This document shows, one piece after another, positions 52,680 to 61,252 of a stretch of 64,000 bases of DNA. The first letter of the stretch is position 1, and the number at the start of each line of letters is the position of its first letter. The position numbers and the translations under genes were made by a program. The DNA lies in assembly GCF_000720485.1 (NCBI RefSeq), contig NZ_JOAX01000017.1:95146-159145 (forward strand), written 5' to 3'. Under the pieces are notes generated by a model. The model was not told where the DNA came from. It saw nothing but the letters and a program-made list of their open reading frames with translations, and searched no databases. The stretch comes from Streptomyces ochraceiscleroticus (GTDB taxonomy: Bacteria > Actinomycetota > Actinomycetes > Streptomycetales > Streptomycetaceae).

Positions 52680-54370
52680 CCGCCCCGCCGCAGCCGGTCG
52701 AGGCCGCGGTCGCGGGGCGCGTCGCGGCGCGCGCCCTGGACCTCGCCGACGCCCCCAAGTCCGGCCGGCCCGCGTACGCGATCGACTGGGCGGGGCCGGT
52801 CGGCCTGCCGCTGCCCGACGAGCGGGCCGTCCAGGCGGCCTGCGGCATCATGCACGTGCACGGCCGCGCGGCGGGCCGCCCCGCACCGCTCGCCGTCGAC
52901 TACGCGTCGGCGGTGGCCGGAGTGCTGGCCGCGCAGGGCGCCCTGGCCGTCCTCATCGGCCGGTCCCGGGGCCTGGCGCTGGACCGGGTCCGCACCTCGG
53001 TCGCCCAGGCCGCGCTGCTCTCCGTCACGCAGTACCTCGCCGCCGCGACCGCCGACGACGACCCGCCCGAGCCGCTCGCCCCCGGCGAGTGCGCCTGGCT
53101 CACGGCCGACGGGGTGCACATCGAATTAGAGACCCTGGATCCACTGCAGTGGCAGGACTTCTGGCGGCGGCTCGGCGCACCCCCCGCCGATGTCGGGCGC
53201 GGCTGGCGCCCCTTCCAGCAGCGGTTCGGCACCGCCGGCTGCCCGCTGCCGGCGTCCCTGCACGAGGCGGTGGCCCGCGCCCCGTTCCGGGCCGTGCGGC
53301 ACGCGGCCGGCGAGGCGGGCGTCAGCGTACTGGCCGTCCGCGAGGACCCGTTCCCGCCGATCGGCATCCGGCCGTGGACCCTGACCCCGTTCCCCGAGCG
53401 GGCCGCCGAGCGGCCTTCCCCCGCAACGGGAGCACCGCTCGGCGGCCTGCGGGTCATCGAATCGACCCGGCGGGTACAGGGCCCGCTCGCCGGGCACGTC
53501 CTCCGGATGCTCGGCGCCGATGTCATGCGCATCGAGCCGCCGGGCGGCGATCCGATGCGCGGCATCCCGCCGATCGCGGGCACCTGCTCGGCCCGCTTCA
53601 GCGCGCTCAACGTGGACAAGACCGTGGCGGAGATCGACCTCACCACCGAGGCCGGCCGGCGCGAGGTCCACGAACTGGTCTCCGAGGCCGATGTCTTCCT
53701 GCACAACTGGGCGCCAGGCAAGGCCGCGCAGCTCCGTCTGGACGCCGACGACCTGCGCGGGGCCCGCCCGGGCCTGGTGTACGCCGGGGCCTCGGGCTGG
53801 GGCGACGCGCTCGGGCCGACGCCGCCGCTCGGCACCGACTTCCTGGTGCAGGCCCGCAGCGGCCTGGCCGCCGCGCTCCGACCCGCCGACGAGGTCCCCG
53901 TCCCCTCCCTGATGACGCTCACCGACGTCCTCGGCGGCCTGGTGTCGGCGCAAGGCGTACTGGCGGCGCTGCTCACCCGCATCCGCACCGGTCACGGCGG
54001 CCGCGTCGACTCCTCCCTGCTCTCCGCGGCCGCGGTGATCCCGCGCCGCCGGCGGCGGGTCGAGTGGACCCCGCTGGACCGTCCCGTGCGGACCGCGGAC
54101 GGCTATCTCGCGCTGGGCCCGGAAGCCCGCGCCCACCCAGAGCGCGTCGCGCGGATCACGGGGCCCGGCGCCGCGGCGGACCTCGCCGCTTCCCTCCTCC
54201 GCTTCCGCCTCCGCCCGACGGGCTTCTGGTCGCCCCGGCTGCACGAGGCGGGCCTGACCGCGACGCCGGTCTGCACCGACCTGCGCGACCTGCCCCGCGC
54301 CCCGGCCTTCCGCGGGGCGATCGCGACGGCGGAGCACGCGTATCCGCTCGCCCCCTGGGAGTTCTCATGA
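52676..54370 (+). CDS. CaiB/BaiF-type (class III) CoA transferase, double-domain form
   Basis: 564 residues, longer than the usual ~400. Residues about 250-560 are a standard class III CoA transferase: GLRVIESTRRVQGPLAGHVLRMLGADVMRIEPP, NVDKTVAEIDLTTEAGR, ADVFLHNWAPGKAAQL, and the catalytic-type D388 in GTDFLVQARSGL. Residues about 1-245 appear to be a second, degenerate copy of part of the fold (LAVDYASAVAGVLAAQGALAVLIG resembles the helical region) without a recognisable catalytic Asp. It moves CoA between acyl groups, perhaps for substrates of the two ligases. TTA codon at 53126-53128 (codon 151). GTG start overlaps the methyltransferase stop. Confidence 0.83.
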   Translation: MTAPPQPVEAAVAGRVAARALDLADAPKSGRPAYAIDWAGPVGLPLPDERAVQAACGIMHVHGRAAGRPAPLAVDYASAVAGVLAAQGALAVLIGRSRGLALDRVRTSVAQAALLSVTQYLAAATADDDPPEPLAPGECAWLTADGVHIELETLDPLQWQDFWRRLGAPPADVGRGWRPFQQRFGTAGCPLPASLHEAVARAPFRAVRHAAGEAGVSVLAVREDPFPPIGIRPWTLTPFPERAAERPSPATGAPLGGLRVIESTRRVQGPLAGHVLRMLGADVMRIEPPGGDPMRGIPPIAGTCSARFSALNVDKTVAEIDLTTEAGRREVHELVSEADVFLHNWAPGKAAQLRLDADDLRGARPGLVYAGASGWGDALGPTPPLGTDFLVQARSGLAAALRPADEVPVPSLMTLTDVLGGLVSAQGVLAALLTRIRTGHGGRVDSSLLSAAAVIPRRRRRVEWTPLDRPVRTADGYLALGPEARAHPERVARITGPGAAADLAASLLRFRLRPTGFWSPRLHEAGLTATPVCTDLRDLPRAPAFRGAIATAEHAYPLAPWEFS

Positions 54371-56016
54371 CGGCGGAGTCAGCAGTTGCCACGCCGAGGA
54401 CCGTGTGGACCTCGCGCGACGGAGTGGTGATCCACGATCTCGTACCGGAGCGGGACCGCCGCGCCTGGGCCGCCCGGGGCCACTGCCCGGACCGCGACCT
54501 GTACTCGCTCTTCGCCGAGCACGCCCGCCGGCACCCGGGGCGGGAGGCGGTCATCGACGCGGCGGGCGCGGTGGACTACGCCACCCTCGCCGCCCGGGTG
54601 CGGCGCATCGCCGCTGCCTTCGCCGCCGCGGGCCTGGGCGCGCGGGACATCATCGCGCTCCGGCTGCCCAACGGCCGCGAGGCGGTTGCGGCGGAGCTGG
54701 CGGTGGCCGCGCTGGGTGCGGTGTCGCTCCCCTACCCGCCCGGCCGCGGCACCCGGGACACCGTCAGCCTGCTGACCCGCTCCCGGGCCCGCGGCGCCGT
54801 CTTCTCCTCCCCCGACGATGTTGCTCTCCTTCCTCAACTAGCTTGTTTGCGCGCGGTGTTCGCCCCCGGCGGCCTGCCCGGCGCCCGTCCGCTCGATGTC
54901 CCCGCGCCCGCCTTCCCGGACCCGCCGCCGACCCCCGATCCCGACTCCCCCGCCCGTATCCTCGTCTCCTCCGGCTCCGAGGCCGAGCCGAAGATGGTTG
55001 CCTACGCGCACAACGCGATGGCCGGCGGCCGGGCCGCGTACATCCGGGCCCTGCACGCCGACGGCACTCCGCCGCGCCACCTCGTCCTCGTCCCGCTCGC
55101 CTCCTCCTTCGGCTCCTGCGGCACGCCCGTCACGGTCGCGGCGCTCGGCGGCACCCTCCTCGTCCAGGACTCCTTCGACCCGGCGGCGGCCCTCCGCATG
55201 ATCAGCGAGTACCGCCCCACGCATGTCTTCGGCGTGCCGACCATGCTGCGCCGCCTCGCCGACCACCCACCGCTCCCGGGCGAGGACCTCACCGGCCTGC
55301 GGGCCGTCGTCTCCAGCGGTGCCGCGCTCCCCGCCTCCACCGCCGACGCCTGCCGGCGGCGGTTCGGGCGCCCGGTCATCGCCGTGTACGGCTCCTCCGA
55401 CGGCGTGAACTGCCACACCGCGGCGACCGGCCTCACCCCGGAGACCGGCACGGGCCGCCCCGACCCCGCCGTGGCCGCCATCCGCATCACCGACGGCCAC
55501 GGCGATCCGCTTCCCCCGGGGCAGCCGGGCGAGATCTGTGCCCGCGGCCCGATGACCCCGCTCTGCTATGTCGCGAGCCCGGAGCTGGACGCCCGCTACC
55601 GCACCGCCGGCGGCTGGGTGCGCACGGGCGACCTTGGGCTGCTGGATGCGCACGGCCGGCTGCACGTCCTCGGCCGGCTCCGGCAGATCGTCGTACGCGG
55701 CGGATACAACATCAGTCCGGCCGAGGTGGAGCGGGAGCTGGGCGCCCATCCCGCCGTCGCCGAGGCCGTCTGCGTGGCCGTGCCGGACCCCGATCTGGGC
55801 GAGCGCCTGTGCGCGTGCGTCCGCGAGCTGCCCGGTACGGCCCCGTCGCTGACCCTGCCGGACCTCACCGCCTTCCTGGAGCGGGAGCGCGGCCTCGAAC
55901 GCCGCAAGCTCCCCGAACTCCTCCTCCGGCTGCCGGAAATGCCGCTGGGCCCGACGGGCAAGATCTGCCGCCGGACCCTGACGGCGATGGCCTCGGCAGC
56001 ACCCCGGCGCGCCTGA
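54367..56016 (+). CDS. Acyl-adenylating enzyme (AMP-binding) 2
   Basis: A second ANL ligase, 549 residues, last of the operon, joined by ATGA. The P-loop is altered: S201-SGSEAEPK-209 instead of the Thr/Gly-rich TSGTTGxPK, although Lys209 remains. Later motifs are normal: YGSSDGVNCH where YGxTE is usual, WVRTGDLGLLD, YNISPAEVERELGAHPAV and catalytic K532 in PTGKICRRTL. It clearly differs from ligase 1 and should activate another acid. An N-terminal extension of about 40 residues precedes the fold. After its stop there are 95 bp before an unrelated phosphatase gene, which is the right limit of the cluster. Confidence 0.85.
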   Translation: MTAESAVATPRTVWTSRDGVVIHDLVPERDRRAWAARGHCPDRDLYSLFAEHARRHPGREAVIDAAGAVDYATLAARVRRIAAAFAAAGLGARDIIALRLPNGREAVAAELAVAALGAVSLPYPPGRGTRDTVSLLTRSRARGAVFSSPDDVALLPQLACLRAVFAPGGLPGARPLDVPAPAFPDPPPTPDPDSPARILVSSGSEAEPKMVAYAHNAMAGGRAAYIRALHADGTPPRHLVLVPLASSFGSCGTPVTVAALGGTLLVQDSFDPAAALRMISEYRPTHVFGVPTMLRRLADHPPLPGEDLTGLRAVVSSGAALPASTADACRRRFGRPVIAVYGSSDGVNCHTAATGLTPETGTGRPDPAVAAIRITDGHGDPLPPGQPGEICARGPMTPLCYVASPELDARYRTAGGWVRTGDLGLLDAHGRLHVLGRLRQIVVRGGYNISPAEVERELGAHPAVAEAVCVAVPDPDLGERLCACVRELPGTAPSLTLPDLTAFLERERGLERRKLPELLLRLPEMPLGPTGKICRRTLTAMASAAPRRA

Positions 56017-56111
56017 GAGATTCCGCCGGTGGCCGCTCGGAGGGATACCGTTCGGTGGCCTTCGGCTTGCCGTGAGCTGCTTGCGGCGTAGTGGGCGGGC
56101 AAGATGGCCTG

Positions 56112-57242
56112 ATGAGGGAGTTGGCAGTGTGGTCGCGGACGCGTCATTGGATTCCGGCGGCGGTGATCGTTCTCGCCGTGCTGGTGGACCTGCTGACGCC
56201 CTCACCCGTGTCGTCGGCGCCGCTGCTGGCCGTCGCGCCGGTGGCGGCGGTCTCCCTCCTCCGGCCGGTGGGCATCATCGCCGTCGGCCTCGCCGCGATG
56301 CTGGCGCACGCGGGCCTGGCGTACGCCGCCGGCTCCTTCGGCTGGCAGGCCGGCATCGCCAACCAGGTCACTCTTCTGGCGGTCACCGCACTGGCCGTGG
56401 GCCTGGACCGGTCCCTGCGCTCGCAGCACGCCAGCGCCAGCCGGGCGCGGTACGCCGCCGAGGTGGCCCAGCGGGCCGTGCTGCCCCGGCCGCCCAGCAG
56501 GCTGGGTGACCTGAGGATCGCGGCCCGGTACGTGCCGGCCGAGGACATGGCCCTGATCGGTGGCGACCTCTTCGTGGTGCAGGACACGCCGTTCGGCGTC
56601 CGCGCGATGGTCGGCGACGTGCGTGGCAAGGGCCTGTCCGCCGTCGCGGCCGTCAGCGTCGACATCGGCGCCTTCCGCTACGCCGCCGACCACTCGCCCG
56701 ACCTGCCCGACCTGGTGGAGGTCATGGAGGAGGCGCTGCTGCGCGAGGGCCGGCGCCGGGAGGGCCCGGACGATACCGAGGGGTTCACCACCGCTCTGAT
56801 CGTCCAGTTCAGCGACGACCTGGAGCAGGTGCAGCTCGTCAATCGCGGGCACCCGGCGCCGCTCCTGCTGTACGCGGACGGCCGGGCGCGCGTGCTGGAG
56901 CCGGCGGAGGAGGCGCCGCCGCTGGGCATCACCTCGCTGGGGAGCTGGGCGTCACCGGTGGAGACGTACGCCTTCCCGCCCGGGGCGATGCTGCTGTGCT
57001 TCACGGACGGCGTGACCGAGGCCCGCGACCGCGCCGGCGCCTTCTACGACCCGGCCGACCGGGTCCCCGGCATGCTCCGCGACTATCTGCGCCAGACCGG
57101 CCATCCCGCGGAGCCGGCGGCCGTCCTGGACTTCCTGGCCCGCGACGTCAGCCGGCACAGCGCCAGCGCCCCCCAGGACGACCAGGCCCTCCTCGCCCTC
57201 CACCGCCCCCTCCCCCACCAGGACCTTCTCACCCACGGGTGA
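56112..57242 (+). CDS. Membrane-anchored SpoIIE/PP2C-type protein serine phosphatase
   Basis: 376 residues: five hydrophobic segments in the first 100 residues, a short linker, then the RsbU/SpoIIE catalytic domain (about 130-365). Metal-binding motifs are intact: MALIGGDLFVV, GDVRGKGLSAV, NRGHPAPLLL, FTDGVTEARD and QDDQALLAL. Such proteins dephosphorylate anti-sigma-antagonists in stress or developmental switches. The ATG at 56112 (MRELAVW) is chosen; an upstream GTG adds seven residues. No anti-sigma gene is adjacent. Not part of the biosynthetic operon as far as I can see. Confidence 0.88.
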   Translation: MRELAVWSRTRHWIPAAVIVLAVLVDLLTPSPVSSAPLLAVAPVAAVSLLRPVGIIAVGLAAMLAHAGLAYAAGSFGWQAGIANQVTLLAVTALAVGLDRSLRSQHASASRARYAAEVAQRAVLPRPPSRLGDLRIAARYVPAEDMALIGGDLFVVQDTPFGVRAMVGDVRGKGLSAVAAVSVDIGAFRYAADHSPDLPDLVEVMEEALLREGRRREGPDDTEGFTTALIVQFSDDLEQVQLVNRGHPAPLLLYADGRARVLEPAEEAPPLGITSLGSWASPVETYAFPPGAMLLCFTDGVTEARDRAGAFYDPADRVPGMLRDYLRQTGHPAEPAAVLDFLARDVSRHSASAPQDDQALLALHRPLPHQDLLTHG

Positions 57243-57276
57243 CCGGGCCCCGGCGGGGAAGGGGGCGTGCCGGGCG

Positions 57277-58176
57277 TCAGCGCACGTCGACGCAGTCGCC
57301 GGTGGAGGTCACGGCGGGGGTGGTGGAGGTACCGGCGAAGCTGTAGCGCCAGCAGGTGTCCGTGCTCGCGGTACGGGTGGTCTTCACCTGGCCCGCGGTC
57401 GAGCCGCTGCCCGAGGTGTACGTCTTGAGCGTGGCGTACGTGCCACCGCTCGCGGGACGCGACTGGAGCTTCACCGACTGCTGGGTGTAGCCGGCGTACT
57501 TGGAGGTGTCCCAGTTGGCGCGGGTCAGCGAGCCGGTGATGGTGAGGGTCCGGCCCTTGAGGACCGGCTCGGGCGAGGCGTTGGTGGTGAGCTTGGAGTA
57601 GCGCTTCACCGAGAAGGACTTGACGTTGTCCTGCTGGACGTAGTCCGCGTCGTTGCCCTGCGCGAGCGCCCACACCTTCCACGTGCCGGCGTCGGTGTTG
57701 GACAGGTACAGCGGGTCGACCGTGTACGTCAGCGTGCACTTGGAGGCGGTGTCCGACGTCGCCGTGCAGTCGGCCTCTTCCTCGTTCGCGACGACACCGG
57801 TGTCCATGTCGTCGAAGGTGGCGCCACCGTGCCACAGGATGGCGTCGGCCCAGTCGATGCCCGAGGCGTCGGTCGCGGTGAAGGTGACCGTCACCGTTTT
57901 GGTGTTGGTGGTGCCCAGGACCACGTCCTTGCCGCCGTTGACGACGACGTTGGAGATCGTCGTGTCGCCGTACCCGTCGTCGGCGGCGGCGCGCAGGCCG
58001 GCCGGCGCGGCCTTCTGCTTCGCCGATGCGGCCTGCTGCACTGCGCTCTCCTGCGCGGTCCGGGCGGCCACGGTGGCGTCGCCCGTCCGCCCGGCGTCGG
58101 CCTGCGCGACCGGAATCGCGAGAGCGGTCAGGGCCAGAGCGCCGCTCACGGCGGCGGCAGTGGCACGTCTATGCAT
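57277..58176 (-). CDS. Secreted protein of unknown function, beta-sandwich-like
   Basis: 299 residues with a signal peptide (MHRRATAAAVSGALALTALAIPVAQA, cleavage near residue 26) and an Ala/Gln-rich propeptide-like stretch to about residue 66. The rest is Thr/Ser/Val-rich, with two probable Ig-like beta domains: about 70-195 (TISNVVVNGGKDVVL, TVTVTFTATDASGIDWADA) and 200-299 (VLKGRTLTITGSLTRANWD, ending in a pair of Cys). The second resembles the domain that Streptomyces uses for surface or calcium-binding proteins. No enzyme motif. ATG 58176, divergent from the TetR gene. Confidence 0.75.
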   Translation of the reverse strand: MHRRATAAAVSGALALTALAIPVAQADAGRTGDATVAARTAQESAVQQAASAKQKAAPAGLRAAADDGYGDTTISNVVVNGGKDVVLGTTNTKTVTVTFTATDASGIDWADAILWHGGATFDDMDTGVVANEEEADCTATSDTASKCTLTYTVDPLYLSNTDAGTWKVWALAQGNDADYVQQDNVKSFSVKRYSKLTTNASPEPVLKGRTLTITGSLTRANWDTSKYAGYTQQSVKLQSRPASGGTYATLKTYTSGSGSTAGQVKTTRTASTDTCWRYSFAGTSTTPAVTSTGDCVDVR

Positions 58177-58330
58177 GGTGTTCTCCAGGTGGAGAAGGGG
58201 CCCGGAACTGGCTGCTCACAGGCCCGAGGGTGCGAAGGAGTCGGTTGACTCGACGGGGAAGATCATCCGGAGCATCGAAAGGTTGTACGGGCGGCTGAGA
58301 AATTTCCCCGGCGGCCACTGCCTCCACTGT

Positions 58331-58380
58331 CTCGATACTCGCCTAATCGAGATACCGAGTTGCCTAAAAGCATTAGGCAA
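58331..58380 (+). promoter_or_regulatory. Operator inverted repeats upstream of the TetR gene
   Basis: TTGCCTAA (58360-58367) and TTAGGCAA (58373-58380) form a perfect 8-bp palindrome with a 5-nt centre, 35 bp before the TetR start. A second pair CTCGAT (58331-58336)/ATCGAG (58346-58351) flanks an extra GCCTAAT half-site. This is the expected place for TetR autoregulation. Confidence 0.7.
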
Positions 58381-58415
58381 ATGCATAATCGATTCCGGAC
58401 GACCGGGAGGACGGC

Positions 58416-59015
58416 ATGACGCGCCGCGTAGGACTGACCACGGAACGGCTGACCCGGGCGGGGGCGGAGCTGGCCGATGAGGTCGGGTTCGACCAGGTGA
58501 CCGTCTCGGCGCTCGCCCGGCGGTTCGACGTCAAGGTCGCGAGTCTGTACTCGCACGTGAAGAACTCGCAGGACCTCAAGACCCGGATCGCCCTGCTCGC
58601 CCTGGAGGAAATGGCCGACCGGGCCGCCGCTGCGCTCGCCGGGCGGGCCGGCAAGGACGCGCTGACCGCCTTCGCGAACGTCTACCGCGACTACGCCCGG
58701 GAGCATCCCGGCCGCTACGCCGCGGCCCAGCTCAGGCTCGACCCGGAAACGGCGGCCGCGAGCGCGGGCGTGCGGCACGCACAGATGACGCGGGCGATCC
58801 TGCGCGGCTACGACCTGACGGAGCCCGACCAGACACACGCGGTCCGGATGCTGGGCAGTGTCTTCCACGGCTACGTCAGCCTGGAGCTGGGCGGTGGTTT
58901 CAGCCACAGCGCCCCCGACAGCCAGGAAAGCTGGTCACGGACGCTGGACGCCCTCGACGCACTGCTGCGGAACTGGCCCGCGCCCCCGAACACCCCCACC
59001 ACGCCTACAGGTTGA
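58416..59015 (+). CDS. TetR/AcrR family regulator (WHG domain)
   Basis: 199 residues. The N-terminal DNA-binding domain (about 5-60) has LTRAGAELADEVGFDQVTVSALARRFDVKVASLYSHVKNSQDLK; the C-terminal part (about 80-190, with the MLGSVFHGYVSLELGGGF helix) matches the WHG/TetR_C type. It probably represses itself and the SGNH hydrolase gene four bases downstream through the palindrome at 58360-58380. The ATG at 58416 is the first in frame after the promoter. Ligand unknown. Confidence 0.9.
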   Translation: MTRRVGLTTERLTRAGAELADEVGFDQVTVSALARRFDVKVASLYSHVKNSQDLKTRIALLALEEMADRAAAALAGRAGKDALTAFANVYRDYAREHPGRYAAAQLRLDPETAAASAGVRHAQMTRAILRGYDLTEPDQTHAVRMLGSVFHGYVSLELGGGFSHSAPDSQESWSRTLDALDALLRNWPAPPNTPTTPTG

Positions 59016-59019
59016 GACC

Positions 59020-60207
59020 ATGCACACCGAGCACAACACCGCACACACCTGGATCACCACGCCCCTCACCGCGGACCTGCTGCGCGGCGCCCTCGATCTG
59101 GAGCACACAGAGCACGGGGTGCTGCCGCACCGGCTGCCCGCCTGGGCCCGCAAGCAGATCCCCGACGGGCAGCTTGCCATGGCGGAGTCCCAGCCCTCCG
59201 GCGTGCGACTGGTCTTCCGCACCCGTGCCACCGCCGTCGAACTGGACGCGTTGCCCACCAAGCGGGACTACGTGGGCGCCCCGCCCCGCCCGGACGGCGT
59301 GTACGAGCTGCTCGTCGACGGCCGCCCGGCCGACCGGGGCAGCGTCACGGGCGGCAACACCCTGACCATCGACATGACCACCGGATCCGCCGAGACCCGG
59401 CCCGGTCCGGCGGGCACCCTCCGCTTCACCGGCCTGCCCGGCCGCGCCAAGGACGTCGAGATCTGGCTGCCGCACAACGAGACCACCGAACTGGTCGCCC
59501 TGCGCACCGACGCGCCCGTCGAGCCCGTACCGGACCGCGGCCGCAAGGTGTGGCTGCACCACGGCAGTTCGATCAGCCACGGCTCCGACGCCGCCGGGCC
59601 CACGAGCACGTGGCCCGCCCTCGCCGCCTCCCTCGCGGGCGTGGAACTGATCAACCTGGGCTTCGGCGGCAGCGCTCTGCTCGACCCGTTCACCGCCCGT
59701 ACCCTGCGGGACACCCCCGCGGACCTGATCAGCGTCAAGATCGGCATCAACCTGGTCAACGCCGACCTGATGCGGCTGCGCGCCTTCGCCCCCGCCGTCC
59801 ATGGCTTCCTCGACACCATCCGCGAAGGCCACCCGGCCACACCGCTGCTGGTCGTCTCGCCGATCTACTGCCCGATCCACGAGGACACCCCCGGGCCGGC
59901 CGCTCCGGACTTCAGCGACATCGGTGCCGGGAAGCTGAGTTTCCGGGCCACGGGCGACCCCGCGGACCGCACCCGCCTGACGCTCAACATCATCCGGGCG
60001 GAGCTCTCCCGGATCACCGCCGCCCGCGCGGCCGAGGACCCGAACCTGCACTACCTCGACGGCCGCGAGCTCTACGGCGAGTACGACCACGCCGAACTGC
60101 CGCTGCCCGACCGGCTCCACCCGGACGCCGCCACCCACCGCCGCATCGGCGAACGCTTCACGAAACTGGCCTTCACTGCCAATGGCGCCTTCGCGCCCAC
60201 CCGTTAA
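59020..60207 (+). CDS. SGNH/GDSL family hydrolase
   Basis: 395 residues with two parts: an N-terminal beta-rich domain (about 1-170, carbohydrate-esterase accessory type) and a C-terminal SGNH hydrolase (about 175-385). The nucleophile block is HHGSSISHGSDA, with the Gly/Asn blocks GFGGSALLDP and KIGINLVN, and the Asp/His catalytic pair in LPDRLHPDAATH. It likely deacetylates or deacylates sugars and is cytosolic, as no signal peptide is seen. Translation starts at the ATG 4 bp after the TetR stop, so it belongs to the regulator operon. The stop TAA overlaps that of the convergent LysE gene. Confidence 0.85.
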   Translation: MHTEHNTAHTWITTPLTADLLRGALDLEHTEHGVLPHRLPAWARKQIPDGQLAMAESQPSGVRLVFRTRATAVELDALPTKRDYVGAPPRPDGVYELLVDGRPADRGSVTGGNTLTIDMTTGSAETRPGPAGTLRFTGLPGRAKDVEIWLPHNETTELVALRTDAPVEPVPDRGRKVWLHHGSSISHGSDAAGPTSTWPALAASLAGVELINLGFGGSALLDPFTARTLRDTPADLISVKIGINLVNADLMRLRAFAPAVHGFLDTIREGHPATPLLVVSPIYCPIHEDTPGPAAPDFSDIGAGKLSFRATGDPADRTRLTLNIIRAELSRITAARAAEDPNLHYLDGRELYGEYDHAELPLPDRLHPDAATHRRIGERFTKLAFTANGAFAPTR

Positions 60208-60839
60208 TCCGTGCGGCCCGTCGCGGCGACGGTGACACCGAGGCCGATCATCGCGAGTCCGCCGGCCCCGCCGACCACGGCGAGCCGCCGCGGCGACCGG
60301 GCGAACCAGCTCCGCGCGGTGGCCGCGGCCATCCCCCACACGCTGTCGGAGACCACCGCGATGACGTTGAAGACCAGGCCGAGCAGCAGCATTTGAGCGG
60401 TGACGTGCCCCTGTTCGCGGTCCACGAACTGCGGCAGTACGGCGGCGAAGAAGACGATCGTCTTGGGGTTGGCCACACCGACGGCGAATCCCTCCCACAC
60501 CGTCCGCAGGCCGCCGCGCGCCGGGGCGTCACCCGCGAACGCGGCCTGCAACGCCCCGCGCTGCCGCACCGCCTTGACGCCGAGGTACACCAAGTACGCG
60601 GCACCCACGAGCTTCAGCGCCATGAACACCAGGGCCGAGCGCTCCACGAGGGACCCGACTCCCAGCGCCACGGCCACCACGAGCACGTACGCCCCGAGTG
60701 CGTTCCCCACGACCGTGGTCAGCGCGGCACGGCGCCCCTGCGCCAGCGCCCGCCCGATCACGAACAGCACGCTGGGCCCCGGAACCACGATCAACAGAAA
60801 GGACATGGCCGCGAAGGCGAGCAGCCGGTCGATGGTCAT
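60204..60839 (-). CDS. LysE/RhtB family amino-acid exporter
   Basis: 211 residues with six hydrophobic helices and the family start LLAFAAMSFLLIVVPGPSVLFVIGRALAQGRRAALTTVVGNALG, including the PGP motif. Later KLVGAAYLVYLGVKAVRQ and VGVANPKTIVFFAAVLPQF are also diagnostic. It exports amino acids or related small molecules. ATG at 60839 in an ATGA overlap with the upstream roadblock-like gene. Convergent with the SGNH hydrolase; both stop codons share a TTAA palindrome. Confidence 0.9.
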   Translation of the reverse strand: MTIDRLLAFAAMSFLLIVVPGPSVLFVIGRALAQGRRAALTTVVGNALGAYVLVVAVALGVGSLVERSALVFMALKLVGAAYLVYLGVKAVRQRGALQAAFAGDAPARGGLRTVWEGFAVGVANPKTIVFFAAVLPQFVDREQGHVTAQMLLLGLVFNVIAVVSDSVWGMAAATARSWFARSPRRLAVVGGAGGLAMIGLGVTVAATGRTD

Positions 60840-61252
60840 ACGTCGAATCCTTCCTCCGCCGCCCGAAGCCACTGCCTGGTGGCCGCCAGGTCGGCATCGG
60901 CCCGGCTCATGACCACGTAGAGGAAAATACCGTCGTTCCCGCCGCGGGAGAGGGGGCGGATGAGGTGGTACTCGTCATCCAGCGTGATCAGTATGTCTTC
61001 CATCCGGTCGGGGGTGTAACCGAGCGTTTCGAGCGCGGCGAGCTTGGCCCGTACGACATCGGTGTCCACCAGCGCCGCCTTCTCCAGATCGGGTCCGGCG
61101 GGGTGGCCGATGGCGCCCAGCAGGAGCCGACTGTAGTAGTCGACCACAGAGGCCCCGAGGACACCGTCGATCTTCAACAGGTCCCGCAACGTCTCGTTGA
61201 TGCCGGCCACGGCCCATCTGCCCCCGATGCTCACAGCGATACCCGGCGACAC
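60836..61252 (-). CDS. Roadblock/LC7-like small protein
   Basis: 138 residues at most; the central INETLRDLLKIDGVLGASVVDYYSRLLLG (about 18-46) and the VDTDVVRAKLAALETLGY and EDILITLDDEYHLIRPL strands fit the roadblock/LC7 fold, found in Streptomyces conservon proteins that partner small GTPases. The GTG at 61252 is the furthest start; GTGs at 61234 or 61210 are possible and the last has a G-rich site. The stop overlaps the LysE start. No GTPase gene is near, so the partner is unknown. Confidence 0.72.
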   Translation of the reverse strand: MSPGIAVSIGGRWAVAGINETLRDLLKIDGVLGASVVDYYSRLLLGAIGHPAGPDLEKAALVDTDVVRAKLAALETLGYTPDRMEDILITLDDEYHLIRPLSRGGNDGIFLYVVMSRADADLAATRQWLRAAEEGFDV

